NCBI RefSeq assembly: GCF_042477335.2
Contig: NC_091245.1
Coordinates: 229,399,501-229,463,500, forward strand
Reading direction: 5' to 3'
DNA length: 64,000 bases
Source: Ovis canadensis
Lineage: Eukaryota; Chordata; Mammalia; Artiodactyla; Bovidae
The notes beneath the pieces are model-generated. The model saw nothing but the letters and a program-made list of their open reading frames with translations. It did not search any database and was not told the DNA's origin. The position numbers and the translations under genes are program-made. Below, one piece after another: positions 45,720-57,659 of the stretch (its first letter is position 1; each line of letters begins with the position of its first letter).

Positions 45720-47360
45720 AACATGAATAGCAAAGTTATGGAATCTTGAAGTTGGAAGGGACCTTAGAAGTTATCTAAAATAACTTAAAACTCGGTAAGG
45801 AATTAATCTTTGAAAATTTCTGCCTACTGCTTCAAGATTTCTGTTGGTGAGGAGCAGCCCCTTCTAGTACAGTCATCTGTCCTGAATCTTCCCACTGATT
45901 TTTATCCTTGGGCTTCCATCTGCCTCCCAGAGTTACACTGATGTATTGTCCAAAGTATCTGAAAGCATCTATCATGGTCCTTCTAAGCTTTTCTTTTCCC
46001 CAGAACAAAATATGCCTCACTTCCTTCAGCCACTACTTCATACAGTCCTTATTATAGGAGATGATAAACCCTTAACCTTCCTCTGCACTTAATCTAACTT
46101 GTCAGTTTTCCTTTTAAAATGTGGCTATAGGATTATGATCCCTTTTGCCCAGACTTTTCCCTGTTTCTTGAACCTAAGAGTGTATTAGGGGTTTTAGTAT
46201 CTGTGTGTGTTTTGGCAGGACACAGTATGGTATTTTAACTTGTAGAATTTCTGTAAGCATTGTCATTCATTTACAAGCACTTGGGGAATGCTTTCTGTCC
46301 TAGAGATTGGGGACTCAGCAGCTATAAAAATGGACATTGTCTCTGTTCTGCTGTTCTACTGGAACTAGACAGGGCCTGAAAGGTATCTGGCCCACTCTCT
46401 TAAAGATTCTAATGAGACAGGCAATGCTCAAAATTCAGTAGCTTGTCCCCTTCTTCAGCCCTTGGAACTAGAATCCTTGTGTTCTCTATCCAGTTACTCC
46501 TTTACATCATCACCTTTCTTCATATTGAGTTCATACTCAACTAAAACATTTAAGTCTTCTTAACTTTGACTGCTGTTAAAATCTCTCCCATCCTCTCTTG
46601 TACAGTTGGTTTTTTGAACTCTGACACAGATCAGTAAATTTGTTGTCACCAGATTTCATCTTGCTTTGGCTCTATTCTAACCTGTTGAAAGTTTTTTAGA
46701 TTGTAATTATATCTTCTAATAAATATGCTATTTTTTCCCTGCTTTCTCCTGTCTTCAAAATTGAACATTATCTTTCAGCTTTTATTGTCTTTGTTTTTGC
46801 ATTCATAGTTCTCTGATGAACATACATTTGTAATTAGAAACATTTTATATGTTTTTTAAATAATTAATTTTCCCTTTGCAGAAAATAAGCAACATTTTTG
46901 CACCCCAGGGAAGAATATCAGATTATTTTGGCTTAAATAATTATACCATTGCCATAATGCTCTTTTCCATTTCCCTGGAACCCTTGTATTTGACCTGATC
47001 CCTCCACCCATGCCTCCAGTTTATTTTCTTGTACCCAGCATGTTTCTGATGCAAAATGAAAGGTCCATACCTGCATGAATTGTTAGTTATTCTTTTTGAC
47101 TGTTATTAATAACTCATATGTCAGGTTTTGAGAATGGGCATCTTGAGTCTTACTGTATAAAGATGGTAAGGCAGTGATGCCACTTTACTCTTTCTCTCAA
47201 GGTTCAGTGGTTAGAAGAAGTTTCACCCCGCTCAGGGTAGCTCTGGTCATGAGGGTTGCAGCAGACGCCCTAGGATAGGAAGGGCAGTGGCCAGGAATGT
47301 GAGGTTTGGAGTTCTGTTTGATTTTGGTTCTACCTGTGTTTGTACCTGTGTTTACCTTTG
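45720..47360. other. Presumed intronic DNA, no exon recognised
   Basis: Contains possible fragments of very old repeats (for example 'gttggaagggaccttagaag' near 45752) that I cannot classify, and no exon with both splice signals and an open frame. Confidence 0.4.
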
Positions 47361-47364
47361 TTTA

Positions 47365-47510
47365 TAGCCTGTGACCTGGGGCAATATATCAACTCTCCCT
47401 AAGCCTTAGTTTATTCACCTGTTAAATGTGAACAGTAAAGGTCCTAAAAGCTCCTTAAATCATGGAGTCTCTTGAAGATGACATGACTTAGTGCCTGGTG
47501 CTCTTCCCAT
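47365..47510 (+). mobile_element. MIR SINE
   Basis: 'gcctgtgacctggggcaata', 'aagccttagtttattcacct gttaaatg' and 'acatgacttagtgcctggtg' match the MIR order. Confidence 0.75.
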
Positions 47511-47825
47511 AGTTGGGACACCCAGGGCCAGCATATCATGTGGACACCTGCCTACAGAGATTGCACACGGTGTCTGAATAAACAGATAACAGATTGAACT
47601 GCCAAGCTCTTTTTATGTTTCTGTTGGAGTATGCTGTGCGAAAAGAAAAGTGTGCAAGTTAGAAGATAAATTATTAGAGTGACCACACCTGTAGCCACCA
47701 TCTAGATACAGAAATAGCACATGGCCAGCACCGCTAAAGGTCCTCTCCAGACTCTCCCAATTGCATTTCCTCCCTCTCCCCAGGAGTTGCCACTGTCCTG
47801 AATTCTAACACCATAGATTACTTCT

Positions 47826-48097
47826 CAGAGAAGGCAATGGCACTCCACTCCAGTACTCTTGCCTGGAAAATCCCATGGACGGAGGAGCCTGGAAGGCTGC
47901 AGTCCATGGAGTCGCCGAGGGTCAGACACGACTGAGCAACTTCACTTTCACTTTTCACTTTCATGCATTGGAGAAGGAAATGGCAACCCACTCCAGTGTT
48001 CTTGCCTCGAGAATCCCAGGGACGGGGGAGTCTGGTGGGCTGCCGTCTATGGGGTCACACAAAGTCGGACATGACTGAAGGGATTAACAGCAGCAGC
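47826..48097 (+). mobile_element. BOV-A2 SINE
   Basis: Full dimer with an (AGC)n tail. The 11-bp perfect duplication agattacttct lies at 47815-47825 and 48098-48108. Confidence 0.96.
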
Positions 48098-48839
48098 AGA
48101 TTACTTCTGCCTGCTTTTCTGCTTTGTGTAAACAGCATCATAACGTCTCTTCTTCAGGCACCTGGCTTCTTTAGCTCACATTACGGTTGAGAGATTCTCC
48201 ATGGTGTCATGGGAGGTTGTAGTTTGTCTTCATTTTGCATAAAGTGCTATTCTCTAAATTTCTTTCTTTCTTCTATCATGGGTTGTTTCCAGGTTGGGGC
48301 TGTCATGAATAGTGTGCTATTAAGAACTTTCATGAACATCTTTGGGTATCCTTAAACAGACATACACAGTGTTGCCTGTTCTGCCTGAGGTATAGTAGCC
48401 ATGTCATTGGGCTACTCAGTTGTATCTCAGTGAAGATTTTTCGGTTTCCATTAATTGAACCAGTTTGTTCAGCTTTTTGTTTTTATTTCAACTATTTAAA
48501 TATTTATTTGTTAAATTATTAAAATTAGTTTCACAGTTCAGAGAATACAAGATGTTCTAGGACAGGATTATCCCGAAGTGCAAAATTCTAGTCTTGCCAG
48601 AGGCTGTGAAATTTAAAATAGGTTCTTTGTTCAGATAAGTTTGAGAAATGTTGCACAACATATCCTTTTCTCAGAAAATGTACATTAATATATTAAGAAC
48701 TCTGAAAAACTCTCCATGTGTACACTTCTGTGTGTAAAATTGATAGCTGGTAGGAAGCTCTGTGCAGCCCAGGGAGCTCAGCTCGGTGCTCTGTGGTGAC
48801 CTATGAGAGTGGGATAGGGGGTGGGAGGGAGGTTGAGGA

Positions 48840-49019
48840 AGTGACAGTCTCTAAGTCATGTCCAACTCTTTGCAACCCCATGGACTATATGGTCCATGGA
48901 ATTCTCCAGGCCAGAATACTGGACTGGGTAGCCTATCCCTTCTCCAGGGATCTTCCTGACCCAGGAATTGAACCAGAGTCTCCTGCATTGCAGGTGGATT
49001 GTTTACCAGCTGAGCTAAA
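48840..49019 (-). mobile_element. Bov-tA SINE, head-truncated
   Basis: Head at the right (minus: tttagctcagctggtaaaca). The 8-bp duplication gttgagga lies at 48832-48839 and 49020-49027. Confidence 0.9.
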
Positions 49020-49102
49020 GTTGAGGAGATAGGAGATGTATGTATACTTATAGCTGTTTCACTTTGTTGTACACCAGAAACCAATACAATTGTAGAGCAA
49101 CT

Positions 49103-49367
49103 GCTGCTGCTGCTGCTAAGTTGCTTTAGTCGTGTCCGACTCTGTGCGACCCCATAGACGGCAGCCCACCAGGCTTCCCCGTCCCTGGGACTCTCCAGGC
49201 AAGAACACTGGAGGGGGTTGCCATTTCCTTCTCCAATGCATGAAAGTGAAAAGTGAAAGTGAAGTCACTCAGTCGTGTCTCACTCAGCGACACCATGGAC
49301 TGCAGCCTACCAGGCTCCTCTGTCCATGGGATTTTCCAGGCAAGAGTACTGGAGTGGGGTGCCATTG
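49103..49367 (-). mobile_element. BOV-A2 SINE
   Basis: Reverse dimer with (GCT)n at the left. It splits the L1 end 'agagcaact / gactacacccc'. Confidence 0.92.
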
Positions 49368-49665
49368 ACTACACCCCAATAAAAAATAGTAATAATAGTT
49401 TGAATAAAAAAATAATTTGAATGATTTCCAGTCTTTTTGTCACAGCCCTTTGAGGTTCTGTAACACCTGAAGATAAGACACAGATGCAGCCCTCTTTGGC
49501 TGCCATAAAGTCCTATGCTTAGTAACTGAGATGCCAGTTCCTTCTCTGAGGATGGTGGTTTCATTGGATATTTAAAGCATTTGCATACTTAATAATCTAG
49601 AAGCTGACAACTGTTTTGTCTCTGGAGGTTTTCTGGGCTTTTCTATTATTTGAGATTTTTCTTCA

Positions 49666-49848
49666 GCTATGGGCTGTAGCCCACCAGGCTCAGGCTTCTC
49701 TGTCCATGGGATTCTCCAGGCATGAGTACTGGAGTGGGTTGCCATTTCCTTCTCCAAGGGATCTTCCTGACACAGGGATCGAACCTGCGTCTCTTATGTC
49801 TCCCGCTTTGGCAGGTGGTTTTTCACCACTAGCACCCCCTGGGAAGCT
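49666..49848 (-). mobile_element. Bov-tA SINE
   Basis: Body 'tgtccatgggattctccagg'. The head at the right is of the 'ctagtgg' variant (minus: agcttcccagggggtgctag). Confidence 0.88.
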
Positions 49849-50399
49849 GTCGTACCTCAACCACCAAATCAACAAGTAATTACTGGTAACCTGCTGTGTA
49901 CCCAGCATTGTGCTAGACTTGTGAGACAGAGAAGATGGTTTGCTTAGTGTAAATTTTTTAGAGTCTAGTTGGTGAATGCCTGTACAGTTAATACAATCAC
50001 AAGTTTATTTTTTAGAAAATAGAAAATATTTTAAAATTATAAATACAATTTATTTCTTGACAGTGAAAAGTGATATTATTATTTAAGAAGTCAGTAATAA
50101 AATCATAGTATCCATGTTGGGCCCTTTTGTGTTTTTCTGTGTATTAATGTTTTAGGTTTTTCTTTCTGTCCCTCCCCTTGGGCATGGGGTTTAGAACAGT
50201 GTCAGTGTTCATCAAGCCTCCTGCTCAGCCTTCCTAAGTTGCCCCAGCTGTCACGGTATGAGCTGCTTCCAGAGCTCAGGCAAGGCCAGCTGGATTTCTG
50301 CGGCATTACAGTATGGGCCTTTGTCTGCATGGCTGGATGTCATTTACCTTCAGAAACTGCTGAGTGCCCCAGTGCTGACTGGTTAATTCATGTTCCCCA

Positions 50400-50530
50400 C
50401 GTAAACCTCATAATAACCAAATTGGTATCGATGCTTGTTTTATATCTGTAAGAAGACGCTTTTGAGAAGTTAACTTCTCCAAGGTCACGCAACCATTAAG
50501 TGCTGCAACCAAGATGGGAGAGTGAGCCAT
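50400..50530 (+). mobile_element. MIR SINE fragment
   Basis: 'aacttctccaaggtcacgca' and 'ccaagatgggagagtgagcc' fit the MIR 3' half. Confidence 0.55.
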
Positions 50531-50539
50531 CTAATTGCA

Positions 50540-51000
50540 TTTTTGTTATTTTTTTTTCCTGTTTTGATAAACTTGAAATACAAAGAAAACTATGAATATA
50601 AGAGTAAACCTGCATTTCTATCACCCTGGGTTAACAACTGCTAATACTCTATAGTATTTGTGTCTAATCTGCTTTTTCCCATGTTTCCCACATGCCTCCT
50701 TCAATCTTTCATAGTAACACCCACACTGCTTAGTGTGGAAGGTGTTCCTTTAAAAAACAGTTTTATAGCTGCTTCTAAAAATTCGCTGTTTCTTGTGTAC
50801 AGTTTACAACTGTTTATCTAAATGGTATTATATTAGGTGTATATATAATGGTGTAATCATTCAACTTGTATTTTTACTCAACATTGTAATTTTGAGAACT
50901 GTTCACATGAATACACTATGTGCAAATCTAGTTCATTTCTTTTAACTGCCTTGTCGGATTCCACCGAAAGACACACAGGTTTTATCTATTATCTTTTGTT
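50540..51000 (-). mobile_element. Ancient L1 (L1ME/L1M-like) 3' region
   Basis: Antisense words 'gataaacttgaaatacaaag', 'ttctatcaccctgggttaac' and 'aatggtgtaatcattcaact'. Tentative. Confidence 0.45.
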
Positions 51001-51154
51001 CATTGTTTAGTTGCTAAGTCATCCTTGTTGGTTTTTTGTTTTTCATTATTTTCTGTTTTATCTTATTATTCCTTTTGTTTTCTTAGTAGTAACATTGGAA
51101 TTTTTTGAACTTCTTGTACTCAGATCATTTATTTTCAATCTGTTTTTTAACATA

Positions 51155-51341
51155 GTGAAAGTGAAAGTTGCTCAGTTGTGTCTGACTCTTTGTGACCCCA
51201 TGGACTGTAGCCCACCAGGCTTCTCTATCCATGGAATGCCCCAGGCAAGAATTCTGGACTGGGTTGAAGTGAAGATTCTCTTCTCCAGGGATCAAACCTA
51301 GGTCTCCCACATTGCTGGCAGATTCTTTACCATCTGAGCCA
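51155..51341 (-). mobile_element. Bov-tA SINE with small internal deletion
   Basis: Typical tail and head (minus: gtggctcagatggtaaagaa). The centre is shortened around 51265-51285 (gggttgaagtgaagattctc). Confidence 0.88.
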
Positions 51342-51344
51342 CTA

Positions 51345-51640
51345 TGTTATCTGTTAATGCTGATGAAAGAAGACAGACTGAAAAAAGTCTGCATAACATA
51401 TTATTTCATTTATGTGCTTTCTGGTAAAGACAAAACTATAGGGGTGAAAAAATCAGTTGTTGCCTGGGGATTGGGGGAAGAATTGATTACAAAGGAACAC
51501 TAGTAGATTGTTGTGTTGGAACTGTTTGGTATCTTGATTGTGTTGGTGGTTACATGAGCATCAAAACTTACAGAATAGTACAATAAAAATGATGAACTTT
51601 ATGTAAACTATATGCCAGTGAAAATATATCATATAGATAC
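51345..51640 (+). mobile_element. L1M 3' UTR fragment
   Basis: Sense words 'gaacactagtagattgttgt', 'ggtatcttgattgtgttggt ggttacatgagc' and 'actatatgccagtgaaaa' follow the L1M 3' UTR. Confidence 0.6.
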
Positions 51641-51810
51641 AAAAAATATATAATACTACTTTTTTTAAAAAAGTACATTATTTTTAAGTTAATTTTCCGT
51701 AAGGATTGTTTTAGTTATACCCAGTGCATTTTTATATGCATCACTTTTTTAAATGGGGAGGGAAAAATTTTATTTTCCTTGTTTTGAATTGTAATGTATT
51801 CAAGTATCCT

Positions 51811-52086
51811 GCTGCAGCTGCTACTAAGTCGCTTCAGTTGTGTCCGACTCTGCGCAACCCCATAGACAGCAGCCCACCAGTTTTCCCCGTCCCTGGGATT
51901 CTCCAGACAAGAACACTGGAGTGGGTTGCCATTTCCTTCTCCAATGCATGAAAGTGAAAAGTGAAAGTGAAGTCGCTCAATCGTGTCCGACTCTTAGCCA
52001 ACCCATGGACTGCAGCCTACCAGGCTCCTCCGCCCATGGGACCCTCCAGGCAAGAGTACTGGAGTGGGGTGCCATTGCCTTCTCTG
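51811..52086 (-). mobile_element. BOV-A2 SINE
   Basis: Reverse dimer. The 12-bp perfect duplication ttcaagtatcct lies at 51799-51810 and 52087-52098. Confidence 0.96.
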
Positions 52087-52183
52087 TTCAAGTATCCTAA
52101 GAATCAAAATAATATTTTAAATATGTATAAGTAATGATGTAATTTAACAATATAATATTACAATTACTAATTATAATGTTAGT

Positions 52184-52385
52184 GGTGGTGGTTTAGTCAC
52201 TAAGTCATGTCTGACTCTTGGAACCCCATGGAGTGTAGCTCCTCTGTCCATGAGATTCTCCAGGCAAGAATACTGAAGTGGGTTGCCAGTTCCTTCTCCA
52301 GGGGATCTTCCCGACCTAGGAACTGAATCCAGGTCTCCTGCATTGCAGGCAGATTCTTTCCCAACTGAGCTATAAGGGAAGCCCC
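52184..52385 (-). mobile_element. Bov-tA SINE
   Basis: Head at the right (minus: ggggcttcccttatagctca). The 11-bp duplication ataatgttagt / ataatattagt lies at 52173-52183 and 52386-52396. Confidence 0.92.
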
Positions 52386-52732
52386 ATAATATTAGTAATT
52401 AATTGTTACTAATACTACATTGTTACTTAGTAATATTGCATTGTTAATGTAAAAGTAATATCACAAAGTAATACAAAGTTGGATTGAGTAATCTAACCAA
52501 GTGATAGCAAGTAGTGTAACGAAGTAATACAAAAAGGAGTGCGCTCACCTTTCTTTCTTCTCTACCCTGTTCCTCTCTGTTCTCTACCCTGCTCCTCTCT
52601 GTGTCTTGACTTTGTTTTTCTTATGTACATACAAATGTTTGCTTTCTTTCTTCTTCCTTTCTAACACAAAAGTTAACACATTATAAACATTGTGCTATAC
52701 TTCTTCACTTACATATGTTCCGTGTCAGTACT

Positions 52733-52946
52733 TGGGCTTCCCAGGTTGTTCAGTGGTAAAGAATCCACCTGCCAGTGGAGGAGCCACAGAAGACACAGGT
52801 TCGATTCTTGGGTTGGGAAGATGCCCTGAAGGAGGAAATGGCAGCCCACTCCAGTGTTCTTGCCTGGAGAATCCCATTGACAGGAGCCCGGTGGGTTACA
52901 GTCCAAAGAGTCTCAGAGTCAGACACAACTGAGCACAAGCATGTGC
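52733..52946 (+). mobile_element. Bov-tA SINE
   Basis: Head cttgggcttcccaggttgtt cagtgg, B box 'caggttcgattcttgggttg', and the usual body to 'cacaactgagcacaagcatg'. Confidence 0.9.
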
Positions 52947-53694
52947 AGACAGGATATTGAATATAGTTCTCTGTTATGTAGTAAGCCCTTGTTGTTTATC
53001 TGCTTTACATATAGTTGTTTGTATCTACCAATCCCAAACTCCTCATTTATCTCATATCCCTCTTCCTCTTTGGTAACCCTAAGTTTGTTTTCTATGTCTG
53101 TGAGTCTGTTTCTGTTTTGTAAATAAGTTAATTTGTATCTTCTTTGAGATTCCACATATAAATAATGCCATATGGTATTTGTATTTCTCTGACTTCACTT
53201 AGTGTGATAATCTCTAGGTCCATTCAGGTTGCTGTAGTTAGCATTATTTTATTCTTTTTTACGGCTGATAATTTTCCACGTTTTTTTTAATTCATTCATC
53301 TTTTGGTGGACATTTAGTTTGCTTCCATGTCTTGGCTATTGTAAGTGCTGTTATAAACACTGGGCTTCAGGTATCATTTCAAATTAGAGTTTTTTCTGGG
53401 TCTATGCCAAGGAGTAAAGCTGCTGGATCATAGTGTAACTCTATTTTTAGTTTTGTGAGGAACCTCCATGCTGCTTTCTATAGTGGCTGTACCAATTTGC
53501 ATTCCCACCAACAGTGTTGATTCCCTTTTCTCTACACCTCTTCAGCATTTGTTATGTATAGACTTTTTAATGACCTGTTGAAGTGATACCTAATTGTAGT
53601 GTTGATTTGCAGTTCTCTAATAATTAGCAAAATTGAACATCTTTTCATGTGCCTATTGGCCATCTGTGTGTTTTCATTAGAGAAATGTCTATTT

Positions 53695-54506
53695 CAGTTC
53701 AGTTCAGTTCAGTTGTTCAGTCGTGTCTGACTCTTTGCGACCCCATGAATCGCAGCACAGCAGGCCTCCCTGTCCATCACCATCTCCCAGAGTTCACTCA
53801 GACTGACGTCCATCGAGCCCATGATGCCATCCAGCCATCTCATCTTCGGTCGTCCCCTTCCCCTCCTGCCCTCAGTCCCTCCCAGCATCAGAGTCTTTTC
53901 CAATGAGTCAGCTCTTCAAATGAGGTGGCCAAAGTACTGGAGTTTCAGCTTTAGCATCATTCCTTCCAAAGAAATCCCAGGGTTGATCTCCTTCAGAATG
54001 GACTGGTTGGATCTGCTTGCAGTCCAAGGGACTCTCAAGAGTCTTCTCCAACACCACAGTTCAAAAGCATCAATTCTCCGGCACTCAGCTTTCTTCATAG
54101 TCCAACTCTCACATCCATACATGACCGCAGGAAAAACCATAACCTTGACTAGACGGACCTTAGTTGGCAAAGTAATGTCTCTGCTTTTGAATATACTATC
54201 TAGGTTGGTCATAACTTTTCTTCCAAGGAGTATGCATCTTTTAATTTCATTGCTGCAATCACCATCTGCAGTGATTTTGGAGCCCCCAAAAATAAAGTCT
54301 GACACTGTTTCCCCTGTTTCCCTATCTATTGCCCATGAAGTGATGGGACCAGATGCCATGATCTTCATTTTCTGAATGTTCAGCTTTAAGCCAACTTTTT
54401 CGTTCTCCTCTTTCACTTTCATCAAGAGGCTTTTTAGCTCCTCTTCACTTTCTGCCATAAGGATGGTGTCATCTGCATATCTGAGGTTATTGATATTTCT
54501 CCCAGC
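53695..54506 (-). mobile_element. BovB LINE, 5' truncated
   Basis: 3' end at the left. A minus frame of 180 codons (54458-53916) is an RT C-terminal remnant. The 12-bp perfect duplication aaatgtctattt lies at 53683-53694 and 54507-54518, inside the L1. Confidence 0.96.
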
Positions 54507-54830
54507 AAATGTCTATTTAGGTCTGCCCATTTTTGGATTGGGTTTCCTTTTTCTGTTATTGAGTTGTGTGAGCAGTTTGTGTATTTTGGAAATTAAGCCC
54601 TTGTCAGTTGCATCATTTGCAAATATCTTTCCCAGACTTGGGTTTGTCTTTGCATTTTGTTTACAGTTTCCTTTCTTTGCAAAAACTTGTAAGTTTAATT
54701 AGATCCCATTCGTTTATTTTTGTTTTTATTTCTTTTGCCTTAGGAGATAGACCTAAGAAAATATCGCTACAGTTTATGTTAGAGACTGTGTTGCCAGTGT
54801 TCTCTTTTAGGAACTTTATTGTGTCATGTC

Positions 54831-55012
54831 TTGGGCTTCCCTTGTGGCTCAGCTGGGAAAGAATCCACTTGCAATGTGGGAGACCTGGGTTCAATCCCTG
54901 GGTTGGGAAGATCCCCTGGAGAAGGGAAAGGCTACCCACTCCAGTATTCTGGCCTGGAGAATTCCATAGATTACAGTCCATGGGGTTGCACAGAGTTGGA
55001 CATGACTAAGCA
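54831..55012 (+). mobile_element. Bov-tA SINE
   Basis: Head cttgggcttcccttgtggct cagctgg, then the body to 'gttggacatgactaagcaac'. It abuts a BovB block with no intervening host sequence. Confidence 0.9.
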
Positions 55013-55015
55013 ACC

Positions 55016-55257
55016 TAACCTGCCTCTTGAGAAATCTGTATGCAGGCCAGGAAGCAACAGTTAGAACTGGACATGGAACAACAGACTGATTCCAAATAGG
55101 AAAAGGAGTACCTCAAGGCTGTATATTGTCACCCTGCTTATTTAACTTCTATGCAGAGTACATCATGAGAAACGCTGGGCTGGAGGAAGCACAAGCTGGA
55201 ATCAGGATTGCCAGGAGAAATATCAATAACCTCAGATAGGCAGATGACACCACCCTT
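55016..55257 (+). mobile_element. Internal BovB fragment lacking both ends
   Basis: RT-core sequence only, from 'aacctgcctcttgagaaatc' to 'gatgacaccaccctt'. It contains the QGC-like 'caaggctgtatattgtcacc' and the catalytic-box region, where 'cagataggcag' carries a TAG in place of the usual tyrosine codon (cf. 60288-60304). No BovB 3' end or tail follows; old L1 resumes at once. Confidence 0.85.
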
Positions 55258-55374
55258 CTTTTATCAATGTCTTATAGTTCTCCACATGTAAGTCTTTAAC
55301 CTTCTTGGTCAAAGTTTTTTTGTTTGTTTTTGATGCAATTTTAAAAGTTACACTGTCAGTGTAAAGAAATGCAG

Positions 55375-55426
55375 GTCTCCTACATTGCAGGCAGATCCTT
55401 TACCAACTGAGCCACCAGGGAAGCCC
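55375..55426 (-). mobile_element. Tailless SINE head (tRNA-like 5' part only)
   Basis: 52 bp, minus strand, from gggcttccctggtggctcag to tgcaatgtaggagac. This is only the start of the tRNA-like head of a Bov-tA. It is followed immediately by a 17-bp direct repeat, agtgtaaagaaatgcag (55358-55374) / agtataaagaagtgcag (55427-55443), with two mismatches. No body, no tail. Confidence 0.8.
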
Positions 55427-55590
55427 AGTATAAAGAAGTGCAGCAGATTTCTGTATGGTAATTTTGTATCCTGTTACTTTACTGAGTTTGTTTATCTAGT
55501 AGTTTTTGTGTGGAATCTTTAGGGTTTTCTATATAGAGAATCATGTCATCTGCCTATAATGGCAGTTTTACCTCTTCCCTTCTAATCTGG

Positions 55591-55815
55591 GGGCTTCCCT
55601 AGTGGCTCAGACGGTAAAGCATCTGTCTGCAATGCAGGAGATCCGGGTTCAATCCCTGGGTTGGGAAGATCCCCTGGAGAAGGAAATAGCAGCCCACTCC
55701 AGTATTCTTGCCTGGTAAATCCCATGGACCGCGGAGCCTGGTAGGTTACTGTCCATGGGGTTGCAAAGAGTCGGACATGACTGAGCGACTTCACTTTCAC
55801 TTTCACTTTTGTCAT
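55591..55815 (+). mobile_element. Bov-tA SINE
   Basis: Complete head (gggcttccctagtggctcag) and body, ending in (ttcact)n near 55808. Inserted in the old L1. Confidence 0.93.
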
Positions 55816-56339
55816 CTAGGTACATTTTGTATCCTTTTCTCGTCTGACTGCGGTGGGTAGCACTTCCAATACTATGTTGAATAGAAGTGGTGAGACTGGG
55901 CATCCTTGTCTTATTACAGATGTTAGTGAGGGATGGCTTTTAGCTTTTCACTGTTGAGTATTATGTTGACTGTGGGCTTGTAATAAACAGTTTCTATTAT
56001 ATTGAGATGTGTTCCCTTAACACCCACTTTGATAAGAGTTTTTGTCATGAATGGATGTCGAATTTTATCAGATGCTTTTTCTGCATCTGTTGAAATGATT
56101 ATGTGGTTTTCTCTTTTCTTTTGTTGATGTGGTGTATCACATTGATTGATTTGTGTACATTGAGCCATCCTTGTGACCTGGGGATAAATCCAATATGATT
56201 ATATCATATGATCTTTTTCTTGGATTTGATTTGCTAATTTTTGTTGAGAATTTTTGCATCTGTATTCATCTAAGATATCAGCCTGTAATTTTCTTTTTTG
56301 GTATCATCTGGTTTTGGTATCAGGGTGATATGATGACTT

Positions 56340-57400
56340 AAGTTCTTCTTTATATGTTTGGTAGAATTCCCCAGTGAAGCCACCTCCATGTTCTGAATTC
56401 TTAAATAAAATGTTGTATAGCCTGTGTCAGTACTTTCTTTTTATAGCTGAATAGTATTCCATTATATGGATTCTCAGTTAACATTATCACACCTAACAAA
56501 ATCAGTAATCCTTTTTGCATCACCTAATATCTTGATTGTCTTCAATTTCTCCAAGATCCAGTCTGGGATCATACATTGCAATTGTGTATATTCCCTTAAT
56601 CTTCTTTACTGCAGAGTCATTCCTTGTTTTATGGGATTGACTAGCTGCAGACACCATGCTAGTTATCACAGAATACCCTACCTCCTGGGTTTATTTGAGT
56701 GTTTCCTTGTGGAGTTCTTAGCTTTTTCTTCTGGCCTCTGTATTTCATATAAATGTGATTAGATTCCTGTTAAACATTTTGGCTAGGATGTACACTTCAT
56801 TGTATCTCATTGGGAAACATACGATATGTATTTTATTATTTATAATGCTGAGATTAATGACTGAATGAGAGTTTGATTCCTCCATTGTGAATTTTATCTT
56901 TTTTCGGTCCTTACAAGTAAGAAGTAATCTTTGTTGTATTACTTTGGTACCATACAATGTCTAGTTCTCTGTCAATCTTTTGTTTGATGATTAAAACACT
57001 GATTGATAATCATTGCCTTAATCAGTAATTTCATGAAATATTGCAACATAATAATTTTCTTATTCTGTCACTCTACCTACATTCATAATTGTCATTTTTC
57101 TATAAAGAAGAACTTTTCCTTTTTACTTGAAGCTATCTGCCTCTCCTGAACCATAGATCACTCTTTGAAAGCAAAACAACAATAATCAAAATTTACTTGT
57201 CTTCCCCCCAATAGTTTTTAAGGAAAGGGTTGATGTTATAGCTGCCTCCTTGAAATTGAAATCGCTGGCATTCAGTTGCAGGTATTTTGTAATTACCACT
57301 ATGGTGTTGTGTTTAAGTTTATGGATTAAACAAAAGTTGGGTTTGTGAGAGTTTTGAGCTTCCAGACAGGTTTCTTTCTTTCTTTGTGTTTTTCAAATTA
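56340..57400. other. Unassigned AT-rich DNA
   Basis: Possibly very old LINE sequence (for example around 56690-56830). I could not assign it and saw no exon. Confidence 0.35.
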
Positions 57401-57409
57401 TGTTTTTGT

Positions 57410-57470
57410 AATTAAAAATATATTATATATTATATTGCATTATATATTGTATATATATTATATATATATG
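57410..57470. repeat. AT-rich low-complexity repeat
   Basis: Irregular (TA)/(TATAT) units. Confidence 0.85.
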
Positions 57471-57659
57471 AAAATAATACTGTGTTCAGACTGGGGCCTG
57501 TGTTAAATTGAATTTCAAATTTTAGAGACAGCTTATGTAACCTAATATGATCAGTTTTTTAATTAATGTTTTCATGTGGTCTTGAAAAGAATATTCCTGT
57601 TCTTTTTAATTGAATGAAAAGTCCTAAATCAAGACTATTAGTAATATTAATAATGTTAT

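Larger units (their letters stand above)
48715..49408 (+). mobile_element. L1 3' UTR fragment split by two SINEs
   Basis: Sense L1 3' UTR: 'cccagggagctcagctcggt', 'ggtgggagggaggttgagga', 'gtatacttatagctgtttca', 'tgttgtacaccagaaaccaa', ending 'acaccccaataaaaaa'. A Bov-tA and a BOV-A2 are inserted. Confidence 0.85.
52950..56335 (-). mobile_element. Old L1, 3' UTR to mid ORF2, heavily interrupted
   Basis: Antisense L1 in order: 3' UTR (53000-53220), ORF2 C-terminus (53300-53690, 54520-54830), RT region (55258-56335). RT remnants include [14 protein letters not shown] and [11 protein letters not shown] in the minus frame 56168-55923. Interruptions: BovB 53695-54506, Bov-tA 54831-55012, BovB 55016-55257, SINE head 55375-55426, Bov-tA 55591-55815. 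Several hundred bases of L1 are missing between 54830 and 55258. Confidence 0.85.

Noticed and set aside
54608..55009. 133-codon plus-strand frame
   Set aside because: Runs across old L1 antisense and a Bov-tA; composite repeat noise.
55591..55660. tRNA-gene-like heads here and in the other Bov-tA/CHR copies
   Set aside because: The A/B-box-like sequence is the tRNA-derived head of a SINE, followed by a SINE body, so it is not a functional tRNA gene.
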